From positions 8,449,001 to 8,513,000 of the forward strand of contig NC_088308.1 of the NCBI RefSeq assembly GCF_910592395.1: DNA of 64,000 nt, in the 5' to 3' direction. The notes below the pieces were generated by a model. It saw nothing but the letters and a program-made list of their open reading frames with translations, was not told the DNA's origin and searched no databases. Shown here in pieces: positions 45,916-58,951 of the stretch (position 1 is its first letter; every line of letters starts with the position of its first letter). This DNA comes from Lineus longissimus. Lineage: Eukaryota > Nemertea > Pilidiophora > Heteronemertea > Lineidae. The position numbers and the translations under genes are program-made.

Positions 45916-47577
45916 TAAGCATATTGTTTTGATGCCTATTAAAATTCTACTACAACTATATAAATGGAATAAGGGCTGCATTTTAGTCACATTTTACTCA
46001 ATTTTCGACGAGCATCCAAGAAATTCCATACGTCTGTATACCGGCAATATGGTTCACTTGATTAGATAAGAAACTGCACGAGTGGCTGATCCGAGTCACC
46101 AGATCGCACGAGATGATTTTCTCTGGCCTGAAAGCTCTGTTTGTCTGTCTGTCTGTCTGTCTTTTACATGGACTAAATGCACTTTGGGCATAATAATAAT
46201 TCTTGACATCACCATTTTTGCGGTTTTCAATCGATACGCCGGAGACTAACGTGAATCTGTGCCTTTGCAGTTTCGATGAGATCACTTCATCCTCAGGACA
46301 TCTGTATGTGTTGATCTGACGGTCGATATCCTGACGACCTCGTCGAATCTCGCAAATTCGATCTGCAACATTGACGCCGGTACATGAATATTTGTTCTTG
46401 TTTTAACACTGAATGCTACAGCCTTTCAATCGTTGCAATGGAGTATCAAGGTGTTTTGTTTAGCAGATTGCACATATACATTTTAACTGAATGGGATACA
46501 TAAAGATCCCTATGTGTAATATTTATTGTCGCGAACACGAATAGATTTCATGAAATGTATAAATTGGAAGGGTTTTCATGAAAGTTCATGATATATTGAT
46601 TTTCGTTTAATCGGTATCACCATGATCGATCTTGGAAAGTGTAGCAGTGATCTGGCTGTGAACAAAACTCTTGTCCAAGATTGCAAACTATTTATCCAAG
46701 ACTTTCACCAAAAGCGCATTTTTGTCTTGGATGAATGGCTTGCAAATAACTGTTTTGGAGAGTGAAAGTGTAATCAAACGCATGACAAAGAATCGATTTC
46801 GTCACTACGCACATCTCAAGAAAGATAGTTATCAGTTAATACACGATGACAAAACCAGTTCTCATCATAAACCATTGAAAAACGTGCATACCGTTATACA
46901 TATATATTTATGTATATCCGAATTCAATTTGTTTCCCCGAGGTCTTTTTCAATACCTGTGGCAGTTGTGCATTTCCACTGAATAGGTTCCTACCTTTGTT
47001 GTTCGATGGGGACCAACTACCTAAAAGGACAAACTATTTACATTACCGATAGAAGGCAAGCGTAGAGTATTTTTCCCCATTACAACACGTTAACTTCCAG
47101 TGTCGACTGACAATCATTTCATAGCTGTGATTTATTAGGTAGTTGATTCAAGCGGGGAGGCAGATTTTGGATTCAAGACGCTGGAAGCGAGATATTGCAT
47201 CAATTGACGGCACCACCTCGATTTTATTAATCTCCCCTCCAGTCAAAAGTCCCATTTACACGGTGCAAATAGGTGAATAGTTTGGTTACCTCATCAACCG
47301 CTAACTTCAAACGAAGAATCAACCAAAGTTGCTTACAAGTTCATAGCTTTGACTTAATTAACTTGCATTGTAACAGGAAGCAACCACCCCTGGAATGAAA
47401 AAGATACGTTGAAACAAAATTGAAATATTCCTTTTCAAGCCATCGTTTGTAAAGACCCGATTGCCATATTATGGGGTCAAAGGTGGCCCGCAGAAGCCAC
47501 ATCGAAATGACGGAACGGGCCGAACGCGATATCTTCAGAGGTCAGTGACGTATCAAACCATATCGAAGCCAGTTTAG

Positions 47578-48299
47578 CTAACCCGCCTCGTGTAAATACG
47601 ATTTCATTCCACTACACGACACTAGAGATGTCAGGTCTGGTAACCATATCATCTCTCGAACTACCAAACTCTCTTCGTAATTGCTCCTCCTTGTAGACGC
47701 AAGTAAGTATACAAATAACATATCAGCAGTACCGATAATGTGAACGGCGAAATAAGAGTTTTTCCATTTCTTTTGATCAGTATTGAGCACTTTCAACTCT
47801 GTTCTGTTTTGCATCAAATGGTCAAATGTAATTATTTTGTCATGACTGTGGTTTATCATAACCATGTTGTAACGTCCGAATACCAAAAGCTTTCTCCTAT
47901 TTCGCCGAATGTAGTACATTACAAATGCCTCCTTTGCATTGTCTTTGACAGTAATTTCATTTAAACAAAGCAACTCGTCGTCATTTTGTGGCAATTCTAG
48001 AAAATACGAGCCAGTGTCACACATTTACGATGCGACACTTTTTCGATCTGCATTCGAATACCACCAAATTTAAACTAACCGTACCCAACAGGTCCTGTGA
48101 TGAACAGCAGTTTCCTCTCATGATAATAACGTCTTCTGCGGAAAATATAGACCACATTTCGTCTATGTATCATTTCTACTGCGTAAAAATTTGAAAATTA
48201 TTCATCAAAACCGGCCGCGAAGCCGTTGAAGACACATTTCCCGGGCGATGACATCAAGAAACGCGATGAAAGGGAAAATGATTTGTATTGATTATTCAT
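47578..48299 (-). pseudogene. Broken family E copy, unit 5
   Basis: Shares all breaks with units 1 and 3; the 148-codon remnant spans 47578-48024. Confidence 0.65.
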
Positions 48300-48619
48300 C
48301 TGTCGCTTTCCCTTGAAATAGTATCCATTGAAGAGATAGTAAATGATCGAGTATATTGGAAACGTTCAACTAAGATTAAACAAGATTATGTGGTCAGTGT
48401 AATAAACCAGCAATTTATTCTAGCCTGTTTCAAGCCATTTTAACAATACAAGGTATCACTTTTTCAACAAATTTTCCATTATAGAATAATTACATTTGGC
48501 CTTAAAAAGGAATTGATACCAAACTGGAGGTATTGGTTGTCTCACCAAAACCGCGTGGGTGGTCAACTTGACCAACCTTTATTGCAGTATCTTACTGTGA
48601 CATAGGAGGTTCATTTTTA

Positions 48620-48669
48620 GCTCACCTCTTAGCAGAGGTGAGCTTATCCCATACCGTGGCGTCCGTCGT

Positions 48670-48719
<50 letters not shown>

Positions 48720-50234
48720 CGTCGTCCGTTAGCAGGGCACGTTTCGTAACTGTTAGAGCTATTGAGTTGAAACTTGGTACACATGTACCCTTATGTAATG
48801 ACACCTTGGAGACCAAGTTTCAGTCCGATTCGTTTCATGGTTTGGCCACCAGGGGGCCAAACGTTAAAAGTGAAAATATGCAATATCTCCCTTAATAGTA
48901 GTCGGGAAATTTTGAAAAAAATATGGTAGGTACTTCTTGCAAAGGTGCATCATATATCCTCCGGGTTTTTGATTTGACCTCCTTTTCAAGGTCACAGAGG
49001 TCAAAGTTTGCTGATTCACTGAACAGTAGCATGTTTCCTATCTTTTTTAGCTAGAAGGTTTTAAACCAGTGTGGACATGTATCTGGGGATCCTCTATTCC
49101 ACCCCTAAAATTTCGGCCGTTCGGACATCAAATATGGCCGCCAGGCAGCCATCTTGAAAAATAAACACAGTACTTTTACTCCGAAACTAATGATAGGATT
49201 GCAACCAAATTTGATCTGGATGTATATCTATGTACTATCTACTAAATCCTTGATTTTTTATCAAATGTGATAGCCAATATGGGTGCCAGGCGGGCATCTT
49301 GAAAAATTCTTAGTTTGGCCACCGGGGGCCAAATTTAATGTCCAAAGTTAAAATGTTTGATTGCTCGTTTAATAGTGGTCTGATTTTCATAACATTTTTA
49401 TGGTAGGTACTCCTAGCAAGGATTCATCACATATCGTACGGGTTTTTGATTTGACCTACTTTTCAAGGTCACAGAGGTCAAATGGTGTAAATTGGCCGTT
49501 AGGATGTAACGATGGCACGTTTCTAAACTGCAATGACTATTGATCCCAAATTTGGTACACATTTACCCCTTAGTCAGGTGATCTCAGGGACCGAAGTTTG
49601 GTCCAATATGATTCACCACTTGACCACCAGGGGGCAAAATCAAAAAATCTTAAAAATGTGATTATTCCTTAACTTCTTGCCCGATTGCCACCAATTTGAT
49701 ATCATGGGTACATCTAACCGCCATACAGTATATGTCACACAGGTTTTTAATTTGACCTTCTTGTCAAGGTCACAGAGGTCAAATGCCGTAAATTGGCCGT
49801 CAGGCCGTAACTATGGCACGTTTCTTAACTGCAATGACTATTGATCACAAATTAAGTACACATGTACCCCTTGGTCAGGTGATCTCAGGTACTGAAGTTT
49901 GGTGCGATCTGATTTGCCGTTTGGCCTCCAGGGAAGGGGTCAAATCCTAAATTCTTCAAAATGCCATTATTCTTAGTAATTACTTGCCCGATTGGCACCA
50001 ATTTTATATCATAGGTACATCTAATTCTAACAACCATTCAATGTGTCACCCGGGTCTTCTTTGATTTGACCTACTTTTCAAGGTCACAGAGGTCGAATGT
50101 ACTGTAAATTGGCCATTTTGGGGAAATTGTAATTGCTTGGACCTACATCAAACCTAACACTACATTACACAATACCATGATCTTTATCCATCTTTCCTCC
50201 ACATGAGGTGAGCACAATGGCCCTGGCCATTTCA
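48620..50234. mobile_element. 1.6-kb TA-flanked element with terminal hairpins
   Basis: Sister units read CATTTTAAGTAATT. Here the sequence splits at TA (48618-48619, 50235-50236), with one extra T on the left. The left end is a hairpin, GCTCACCTC and GAGGTGAGC around TTAGCA. The right end has GAGGTGAGC and the palindrome AATGGCC/GGCCATT. A (CGT)n run lies at 48659-48730. The body is made of about four diverged modules of 300 bp sharing TTTGACCT...AGGTCACAGAGGTCAAA and GCACGTTTC motifs. No protein is encoded: the only long frames are poly-Arg read-throughs of the CGT run. Confidence 0.8.
48989..50095 (+). promoter_or_regulatory. Four DR3-type AGGTCA repeats in the 1.6-kb element
   Basis: AGGTCA-CAG-AGGTCA occurs at 48989-49003, 49466-49480 and 49767-49781, and with one change (AGGTCG) at 50081-50095. 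Each is preceded by an inverted TGACCT about ten bases upstream. Direct AGGTCA repeats spaced by three are the consensus of several nuclear receptors. Whether they bind anything here is unknown; they are part of a repeated module. Confidence 0.4.
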
Positions 50235-50785
50235 TAAGTAATTATGATCAGATGGATCTACATGTATTTTGAATTATAAATGTCGGTACATTTTACTTGA
50301 CATTAATGATAATACGCAATTCTAGTTTCACCATTGTCATACAACGTTGGTATTGGGGACCAATTTAGATCTAGTAGCAGATATTTGAGCTTGAGACAGT
50401 TCCTACCACAGCCACATTATGATGGTGATTTGAGAAAAGGTTTTTCTGTTTTCGAAAACTTTATTGAAAAGTGAATAATTCAAAAACTTGCAATACGTCA
50501 ATTAAGATTATTACTAACTGGTAGGCATGTGTAGAGAACCGTGAGAAAAGCTTAAGAGATTATTAGGTTTAGACATAATTTCATATGGAATATTACAACC
50601 ATCTATGATGTATTTTGTATTGATATTCTCATCTTTATCAATATTTATGCTAAGTTTCCGTACATTCAGCTTAATCGACATGCCGATGGTTGGTCTCATT
50701 AGCATTAATGTGTCATGGCACGGATGTAATGCTCTCCATCCATGTTCATGGCAATTGATTGGCTGTGAAATGAAGCAGAGCAATG

Positions 50786-51760
50786 TCACCGTAACCCACT
50801 TGGTCTATGAATTTTAAAGGGTTTTTGCCCGTGCCACTCATATGTCACAAATGTTCCATCACGTCCACTGGCAATCAAATCCAAGCCATCTTCAACTTTG
50901 CTGAGAACACTAACCGATATTTCCTCATCGTGCCAAATATTATGCAATCGTGGTATTCTAACAGATATAACCACTAATGTTGTCTTCCTCAGGCGATAAA
51001 TTAATAATAAGCTTCTTCCATTCCACTCGGTGTCACGAAAAGTATGCAAAACAGGAGATGTTAGCTCTGGTAGCCATATCATCCCTCCAACTACCAAACT
51101 CTCTTTGTAATTGCTCCTCCTTGTAAACAAAAGTATACATTTCATATTCCTAACAATAATATCATCATTATTGGTAATGTGGAGAGTGAAATAATGACCT
51201 GGCCTTGGTTTCTGCTCTGTATTGAGCACTTTCAACTCTGTTCCGTTTTGCATCAAATGGTCGAATGTGTTTACTTTGTCATGACTGTGTTTTATTATAA
51301 CGATGTTGTAACGTCCGAATACCAGAAGCTTCTTCCTATTTCGCCGTATGTGGTACATCACAAATGCTTCTTTTACAGTGCCCTTGACTGTTATTTCATT
51401 TAAACAAAGCAACTCGTCATCTTTTCGTGGCAGTTCTAAGGTATACGAGCCAGCATAATGACCATTATTAGCATTTACGATGCGGGTCGTTTTTGATCTG
51501 CGTTTAAATACCGCTAAATTTCCAAGAAGGAATTTAACCTTATCGTGCTCAAAGGGTCCTGTGATGAACAGCAGCTTCCTCTCATGATAATAACGTCTTC
51601 TATCGAAAATATAGACCACACTTCTTCTTTGTCTCATTTCTACCACGTAAAAATTTGAAAATTCATCAAAACAGGCCTCGAAGCCGTTGAAGACACCTTT
51701 CCCGGGAGATGACATCCAGAAACGCGATGAAAGGGAAAACGTTTCGTATCGATTATTCAT
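50786..51760 (-). CDS. Family E protein, 324 codons (unit 5)
   Basis: Full length. Private features: EMRQRRSVV, PFEHDKVKF, VLNTEQKPRPGHYF, VLHTFRDTEW, LLLIYRL. Otherwise closest to units 1 and 4. Confidence 0.55.
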   Translation of the reverse strand: MNNRYETFSLSSRFWMSSPGKGVFNGFEACFDEFSNFYVVEMRQRRSVVYIFDRRRYYHERKLLFITGPFEHDKVKFLLGNLAVFKRRSKTTRIVNANNGHYAGSYTLELPRKDDELLCLNEITVKGTVKEAFVMYHIRRNRKKLLVFGRYNIVIIKHSHDKVNTFDHLMQNGTELKVLNTEQKPRPGHYFTLHITNNDDIIVRNMKCILLFTRRSNYKESLVVGGMIWLPELTSPVLHTFRDTEWNGRSLLLIYRLRKTTLVVISVRIPRLHNIWHDEEISVSVLSKVEDGLDLIASGRDGTFVTYEWHGQKPFKIHRPSGLR

Positions 51761-51968
51761 CTGTCGCTTTCCCTTGAAACAGTATCAATTGAATATATAG
51801 TTGATGATCGAGTATTATTGGAAACGTCCAACTAAGATTGAACAAGATTATGTGCTCAGTGTAATAAACCATCAATTCATTCAAACCTGTTTCAACACAT
51901 TTTATCAATACATGGTTTCAATTTTCTACAAATTTTTCATTATAGAATAATTACATTTGGCCTTAAAA

Positions 51969-52121
51969 GGAATTGGAGGTATTGGTTGTCCTACCAAAAC
52001 CGCGAGGGTGGAGTTAAAATGCATATCAAAACCGAGGTGTAGCCTAGGACTTTGCACGCATTTTAACTCAACCAGCGCGGATTTGGTGAGACAATCAATA
52101 CCGACAGAAAGGTATCAATTT
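51969..52121. repeat. Short foldback B, unit 5
   Basis: Palindromic arms as in unit 1. Confidence 0.65.
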
Positions 52122-52200
52122 CTATTCTAAAACATCTCAAATTGAATAGCGAATAATGTGGTTTTAAATGCTTCTTGAATGCTTCCATATTTTGCACCAA

Positions 52201-52811
52201 GCATGTGTCCAGGCTGGAACAAGGCGTTCAGATTATTTTCATTGCAATATTGGTGTGAAACAGGGGTGTATATTAAGCCCACTGTTATTTTCGCTATATA
52301 TAAATGAACTTGCATTCAAGATAGAAAATAGTGGTATCCCAGGAACGTGGATCGGTCAGAATTAGCCAAGAATCCATATATTACTATTTGCGGATGATAT
52401 CGTGATATTCTCAGAAGACAGGAGACATTTACAACGACTCATAGCTATTCTGGAGCAACATAACCGTGAATGGGGTCTTACAGTAAATATGTCTAAGTCC
52501 AAGATTATGGTGTTTAGAAAAGGAGGCAGACTGGCAAAAAATGAGAACTGGTTCTATGATGGAAAGGAAATAGAAGTGGTGGATGAATATATTTATCTTG
52601 GCGTTAAATTCACAAGTGGTTTGTCTCTATGTTCCTATTAAAAGCTAAGAAACGAAGGCGGGATGCCTAGTTTACTCTAATAAAATAGCCTATGTCAGTA
52701 CTTATCTATGAAATACATGTATTGCATCATTATTGTATATATCATGCCGGTTACATTGTTTATTATGCTGTAAAGGGCCGGTGGCCTATGTATCAGTTTG
52801 AATAAATTATT
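52201..52811 (+). mobile_element. LINE fragment, same insertion as in unit 1
   Basis: Flanked by the same ATATTTTGCACCAA duplication (52187-52200, 52812-52825). Here the catalytic box is intact (LLFADDIVIFSEDR), and the later part is open (52402-52641, EQHNREWGLTVNMSKSKIMV). A stop after WIGQN separates the two halves. It is therefore the less decayed of the two copies. Confidence 0.85.
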
Positions 52812-52986
52812 ATATTTTGCACCAACCCAAGCGGTATTGGTAACCTTTACACTGTAAAGTGAGGTTCATTCTAAATTCAGGTGTTTTAGAGTACTTAACA
52901 TGAACCGTGATAACCTCAGTGTGTATAGGGTCTGACGTTTTAGGGTTCATATTTGTCCCTTTTAAAAAAAGAGAATTTAGACGCGG

Positions 52987-53341
52987 TGTAAAAGGAATGG
53001 ACGTCCTGGGAATGCAGGACCCCATACAATAGCTGTATACTTTCAACGGATGTGGTTAATGGTTTTGTTTAAGGTTAGCTACATAATCTTCAACAAAGGA
53101 ACTGGGTGACTCTATTCACTTTAACAAAAGGACCGGACTTAGATTCCTTTTACACGTAAAAGAAATGCAAGTCCCCCCGGAATCTGATTCCGGTCCTTTT
53201 GTTATTAAAGTGAATAGAGTCGCCGAGTTCCTTTGTTGAAGATTATGTAACTAACCTTAACCAAACCATTAACCACATTCGTTGACAATACACAGCTATT
53301 GTATGGGGTCCTGCATTCCTAGGACGTCCATTCCTTTTACA
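52987..53341. mobile_element. 355-bp foldback element (unit 5)
   Basis: Flanks GCGG and CAGG, identical to unit 1. Confidence 0.8.
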
Positions 53342-53585
53342 CAGGGAGTTGACTTTAAGGCCATGGCTGGGTGCACAGTTAATTGCGCCCTCCAAGAAAT
53401 TCATTTCATGAACCACATAATGACTTTTGTCGGGTGTCCAATGAAAATTTTACTTGAATGCAACCAAACCTATTTTTTTACAGTGGCGAATGAGGGCGAC
53501 GCTCTGGCATTCTGCTCTTCTGCTGCCTCACATGAAATATCTAGTTGGCTCTAGCTTTCTAGGAGCTCTCACTGTAACCAATTAG

Positions 53586-54017
53586 CTAAAAAGTATTTAC
53601 TTTTTTTCTCATGATTTTAGTAATTAGATCTAAACCATTCGTAAACTTCAACTGACAACACCGACCCAGAAAGAAGCAAGTGTTAGTTTTGCCTTGCTTC
53701 TTAAAACTGAACCCGGCTACTAGATCGTGATGTGAGCAGCTTATAGAGCAGTGTAGTCGTGACCTCGGGTCTAACCAGACACTGTTTTGTTGGTATATAA
53801 ATCCGATCTCAGCGTCATTTGAAAGTGGCGCAAATATCACAGCGAAGTCCGTACTATTTATTGAGCTTATGAGGCACATAATTGCCGAGATGAAAAATAA
53901 ATCAAATCTTCGCAATACTGGAAGTTCAGTTGACAATGAATGGATCATCATTTTGTTGGTGTTTTCCACTTCTAGTAGTTGAGCTGACGCAAGGACCTGC
54001 GAAACTTCAATGAGCAT
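53586..54017 (-). CDS. Leader plus PAN-like exon (unit 5)
   Basis: 143 codons. A 6-base in-frame insertion adds two residues (NGLDLITK for NGLITK) after the Cys-rich part. A second example of an indel that keeps the frame. Confidence 0.5.
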   Translation of the reverse strand: MLIEVSQVLASAQLLEVENTNKMMIHSLSTELPVLRRFDLFFISAIMCLISSINSTDFAVIFAPLSNDAEIGFIYQQNSVWLDPRSRLHCSISCSHHDLVAGFSFKKQGKTNTCFFLGRCCQLKFTNGLDLITKIMRKKVNTF

Positions 54018-55123
54018 TTATAGCGAAGCTTCTAAAACCATTGGTCGATCGAATTCGAAAAGAGTTAAAATCGCCAGACTAAAGCACAAATTAATATTTT
54101 TTGGAATTATTTTGATAGTTATGTGCGCCTTGTACTTGCTGTGAGACGATATTGTCCAATCTATCTTTTTCGTCACTCTGGATCATTGATAAGTTATTGA
54201 TCTAAACCGAAAAACTCATTAAATTTATTTTGCTTCACCGTAGAGAATTAAAGTTTGCATGCGCAATACTCAGGTCAAAAATACGGTTGGCCTGAGTTAG
54301 GTTATTGTTTGTGCCGCTCCCATCTTGATATATCCAAATATGGTTGGAAACTCTTCCATATACTTGGTGTCCATGCGGATATTTCGTTTCTTACTATTGT
54401 AAAGATGTACAAAACAGTTCTTACTATTAACGTCCTAAAAATCATTCATTGTTTTTGTTTAAATCGTATTCCTTTGCTCCTGCCAATAATCCTTTGAACC
54501 ATATCGCAACATAGCAAGAATCAGCTGTTGTCGCAATCTCGAGGCATATCATTGAGCATCAACTGTAAACGTTGCTCGAGTGTTACGAAGTTTCAGGTCC
54601 TTATCTCTCCCATTCAATCATACGGTAAATCATGTACGCCCCTCCCAGTATAATAGATTGATGAGCACTATTTTTTTTCAATTGTCGTGACGAAAAGAGT
54701 ACAAGCGACTAATAGTAGCCTACTTCGACGACCCGCCACTGATCTTGGTGTTGATAGCTGCTATAGGGCTCCCTCAAACGTCCTAAGGTAAGAAAAACGT
54801 CGACTAACTCAAGATATTAAGGTAGGAAATACGTCCACCAACTCAGGATATGAATGAAATAAGTCCACCAACTCAAGATCGCCGTTTATCTTGAGTTAGG
54901 ATTGGGGTTAATAACTCATTGACCCTGGTAAGTATGCATCGCGTTTATCTGGAGTTAGGATTGGGTGTAATAACTCAATGATCCTGGTAACGACGAAGCA
55001 TGTTGTCTTGATACTTATAAAAATTCTACCACAACTATATAAATGAAATAAGGGCTGCATTTTAGTCACATTTTACTCCATTTTCGATGAGCATACACGA
55101 ACTTCCATACGTCTGTATACCGG

Positions 55124-55286
55124 TGTAGAAGTTTAAAATGTCCTAGGATAAAATGTCCGGGAACAAAGGATTCTATTATGCGCTTCAATCTCTGAGCTAT
55201 TGACGGTCAGGGTCTCTATAGAACCATATTGCAGAATACAATAGGGCCGGACACTTTTTCCAGGGGGGACACTTTTTACTTTTACA
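55124..55286. mobile_element. 163-bp CCGG element (unit 6)
   Basis: Same insertion as 9671-9833, with CCGG at 55120-55123 and 55287-55290. Confidence 0.85.
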
Positions 55287-56533
55287 CCGGCAATATGGTT
55301 CACTTGATTAGATAAGAAACTGCACGAGTGGCTGATCCGAGTCACCAGATCGCACGAGATGATTTTCGCTGGCCTGAAAGCTCTGTTTGTCTGTCTCTAT
55401 GTCTGTCTTTTACATGGACTAAATGCACTTTGGGTATAATGATAAATCTTGACACCACCATTTTTGCGGTTTTCAATCGATACGCCGGAGACTAACGTGA
55501 ATCTGTGCCTTTACAGTTTCGATGAGATCACTTCATCCTCAGGACATCTGTATGTGTTGATCTGACGGTCGATATCCTGACGACCTCGTCGTATCTCGCA
55601 ACTTCGAACTGCAACATTGACGCCGGTACATGAATATTTGTTCTTGTTTTAACACTGAATGCTACAGCCTTTCAATCGTTGCAATGGAGTATCAAAGTGT
55701 TTTTTTTAGCAGATTGCACACATACAATTTAACTGAATGGCACACATAAAGATCAATATGTGCAATATTTATTGTCGTGAACACAAATAGATTTCATGAA
55801 ATGTATAAAATGGAGGGGTTTTCATGAGAATGCATGATATATTGATTTTCGTTTAATCGATATAACCATGATCGATCTTCGAATATCGCAATAGAAAGTG
55901 TAACAGTGATCTGGCTGTGAACAAAACTCTTGTCCAAGATTGCAAACGATTTATCCAAGACTTTCACTAAAAGCGCATTTTTGTCTTGGATGAATGACTG
56001 ACAAAGTACTTTCATGTTTTGGAGAATGAAAGTGCAATGAAACACGTGACAAAATTCGACTTTGATCACTACGCACATCTCAAGAAAGATAGTTATCAGT
56101 ATATACACGATTACAAAACCAGTTCTCATCATAAACCATTGAAAAAAGTGCATACCGTTCTATATCCGAATTCAATTTCTTTCGCCGAGGTCTATTTCCA
56201 TACCTGTGGCAGTTGGGGATTTCCACTGAATAAGTTCCTACCTTGGTTGTTCGATGGGGACCAACTACCTTAAAGGACCACTTATTTACCTTACCGGTAG
56301 AAGGCAAGCGTAGAGTATGTTTCCCCATTACAACCCGTTAACTTCTAGTGTCGACTGACTATCATTTTATAGCTGTGATTTATCAGGTAGTTGGCACAAG
56401 CGGGAGGCAGATTTTGGATTCAAGACGCTGGAAGCGAGATATTGCATTATTGGATGGCACCACCTCGTTTCTATCAATTTCACCCCCGGTCAAAAGTCCC
56501 ATTTACACGGTGTGAATAGAGGAATAGTTTGGT

Positions 56534-57166
56534 TTAAGGAATTGAACCCGAGGCGGAGGACCTTGGTTGAGTTACCAAGACACTCGAGGGTGGAGCTAAA
56601 ATACAGTCCAAACCCGAGCCGACAGGCGAGGGTTTGGACGAAATTTTAGCTCCACCCGAGAGTGTCTTGGTAACTCAACCAAGGTCCGAAGCCGAGGGTT
56701 CAATTTCAATTCTAAAATACCTCAAACTTAAAAAGATAGGCCACGAAATAACTTGAATATGTGCGAATTTGGCAAATTCCATCCATCGCCTGCCCGGAGC
56801 GCCGGTAGCGCCGTTGTTTACATTATGTTACGGCAGCGCGTATAGGAAGTCCGGATTGGCTCGCTCAAGTGACGCTAAAATCTGCGCAAATGGGCTATTT
56901 GGAGCGTTTTTCTCAGCAAATATGTGTAGTGCTCATTAAAAAACTTAGGGTGGTTGATGCTTCCTTGGCTGATTTGTGTTTGAAGCAGTGTTTTGAGAGC
57001 CTCAAACTTCTGAAGTGAGCTGTGTGCATGGTTCCACATTTTAGTGCAACCCGAGGGAACTTTGGTAGAGCATCTTGGTTGCGTGTCCAAAACACTCCAC
57101 TCTCAGAACGAGGCTTATGCATTTTCCATTTAAAAGTTGACTTTACGGTACCAAGGTATTTTAGAA
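56534..57166. mobile_element. 633-bp insertion of unit 6 with its own foldback
   Basis: Unit 2 reads GGTTACCTCATC straight through. The first 180 bp (56537-56715) form a long hairpin (CCTTGGTTGAGTTACCAAGA and complement, with AGCTAAAAT / ATTTTAGCT inside) that resembles foldback B in design and in its TTCAATTCTAAAATACCTCA end but not in detail. The rest (56720-57166) holds nothing I recognise. No clear target duplication. Confidence 0.6.
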
Positions 57167-57457
57167 TACCTCATCAACCGCTAACTTTAAACGAAGAATC
57201 AACCAAAGTTGCTTACAAGTTCATAGTTTTGACTTAAATAACTTGCATTGTAACAGGAAACAACCACCCCTGGAATGAAAAAGATACGTTGAAACAAAAT
57301 TGAAATATTCCTTTTCAATCCATCGTTTGTAAAGACCAAATTGCCATATTATGGGGTCAAAGGTGGCCCGCAGAAGCCACATCGAAATGACAGAACGGGC
57401 CGAACGCGATATCTTCAGAGATCAGTGACGTATCAAACCATATCGAAGCCGGTTTAG

Positions 57458-58237
57458 CTAACCCGCCTCGTGTAAATACGATTTCATTCCACTACACGAC
57501 ACTAGAGATGTCAGGTCTGGTAACCATATCATCTCTCGAACTACCAAACTCTCTTCGTAATTGCTCCTCCTTGTAAACACAAGTAAGTATACAAATAACA
57601 TTGCTAACAATAATATCATCAGTACTGGTAATGTGAAGAGTGTAATAATGACTTCTCCTTGGTTTCTCATACTGATAATGTGAATGGCGAAATAAGGGTT
57701 TTTCCATTTCTTTTGATCAGTATTGAGCACTTTCAACTCTGTTCTGTTTTGCATCAAATGGTCAAATGTAATTATTTTGTCATGACTGGTTTATCATAAC
57801 CATGTTGTAACGTCCGAATACCAAAAGCTTTCTCCTATTTCGCCGAATGTGGTACATTACAATTGCTTCTTTTGCATTGTCTTTGACAGTAATTTCATTT
57901 AAACAAAGCAACTCGTCGTCATTTTGTGGCAATTCTAGAAAATACGAGCCAGTGTCACACATTTACGATGCGACACTTTTTCGATCTGCTTTCGAATACC
58001 ACCAAATTTAAACTAACCGTACCCCACATGTCCTGTGATGAACAGCAGTTTCCTCTCATGATAATAACTTCTTCTGCGGAGAATATAGATCACACTTCGT
58101 CTATGTATCATTTCTACTGCGTAAAGATTTGAAAATTATTCACCAAAACAGGCCACGAAGCCGTTGAAGACACCTTTCCCGGGCGATGACATCAAGAAAC
58201 GCGATAAAAGGGAAAATGATTTATATTGATGATTCAT
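57458..58237 (-). pseudogene. Broken family E copy, unit 6
   Basis: Matches the unit 2 copy, including its extra 60-70 bp and second frame break; one base differs near its start (GATAAAAGGG). Confidence 0.65.
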
Positions 58238-58535
58238 CTGTCGCTTTCCCTTGAAATAGTATCCATTGAATAGATAGTTGATGATCGAGTAGATTGGAAA
58301 CGTCCAACTAAGATTGAACAAGATTATGTGGTCAGTGTTATAAACCAGCAATTCATTCAAACCTGTTTCAGCATATTTTATTAATTTAATACATGAACAT
58401 CCATGGTATTGATTGAAAGAGTGTATACGGCTTCCCTAAATAGGAGTATAAACCTCGTGTTGGCTGACAGTATTTGAAGGTTTTAGTCACAATACCCCAC
58501 GAGTTTTGCTAACGAGAACCGGCACCCAAACTTCC

Positions 58536-58951
58536 TTAAGGACATAATATCAGCACAAAGCAAACAGACGTTATGATGAACATCAAAATAACAAAGAAGT
58601 ACATCAGGAACGTGTCGATAATACGTGCAGCGACTGTCCATTCCAAACATCTTTGGTCATCTGTTCTAAATTGGTCTTCCTTCACGTATGGCAGAGGCCG
58701 ATTCGTAATGTCAGTCTCTTTATTACCTTTGCGAGACCTGTCCATTGGCGATACCGATGTAGCTGTAGGAGAGGACGTGAAATTACGTGGAATGACCGCC
58801 GTGTTCCAAGTGATCTTTGCAAGGTCGCGGATTATCCTCTTGACCATTGGGGATATTTCTCTATCTGCGGGCGTGTAGAACACTTTCAGAACCAGCACGA
58901 TCAGGACGATCGAGGCGGCAGACATAGCGATCAGTGCCGTCAAATAGATAA
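58536..58951 (-). CDS. Last exon of a nicotinic-type Cys-loop receptor, unit 6
   Basis: Same acceptor, frame and stop as the unit 2 exon. The only protein difference I see is Ile for Thr in TALIAMSAAS of TM3. Upstream exons are again not visible up to the next family E copy. Confidence 0.75.

Larger units (their letters stand above)
41215..54487. repeat. Tandem unit 5, closest to unit 1
   Basis: This unit shares with unit 1 the same LINE fragment at the same target site. It is lengthened by a pogo-like element in the 30-bp minisatellite (41753-45361) and a 1.6-kb element (48620-50234). Without these it is about the length of unit 1. The stretch 45916-47577 shows no gene. The stretches 48300-48619 and 50235-50785 are spacer. 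Confidence 0.9.

Noticed and set aside
48622-48816. Arginine-rich frames on both strands
   Set aside because: Read-through of the (CGT)n microsatellite inside a non-coding element.
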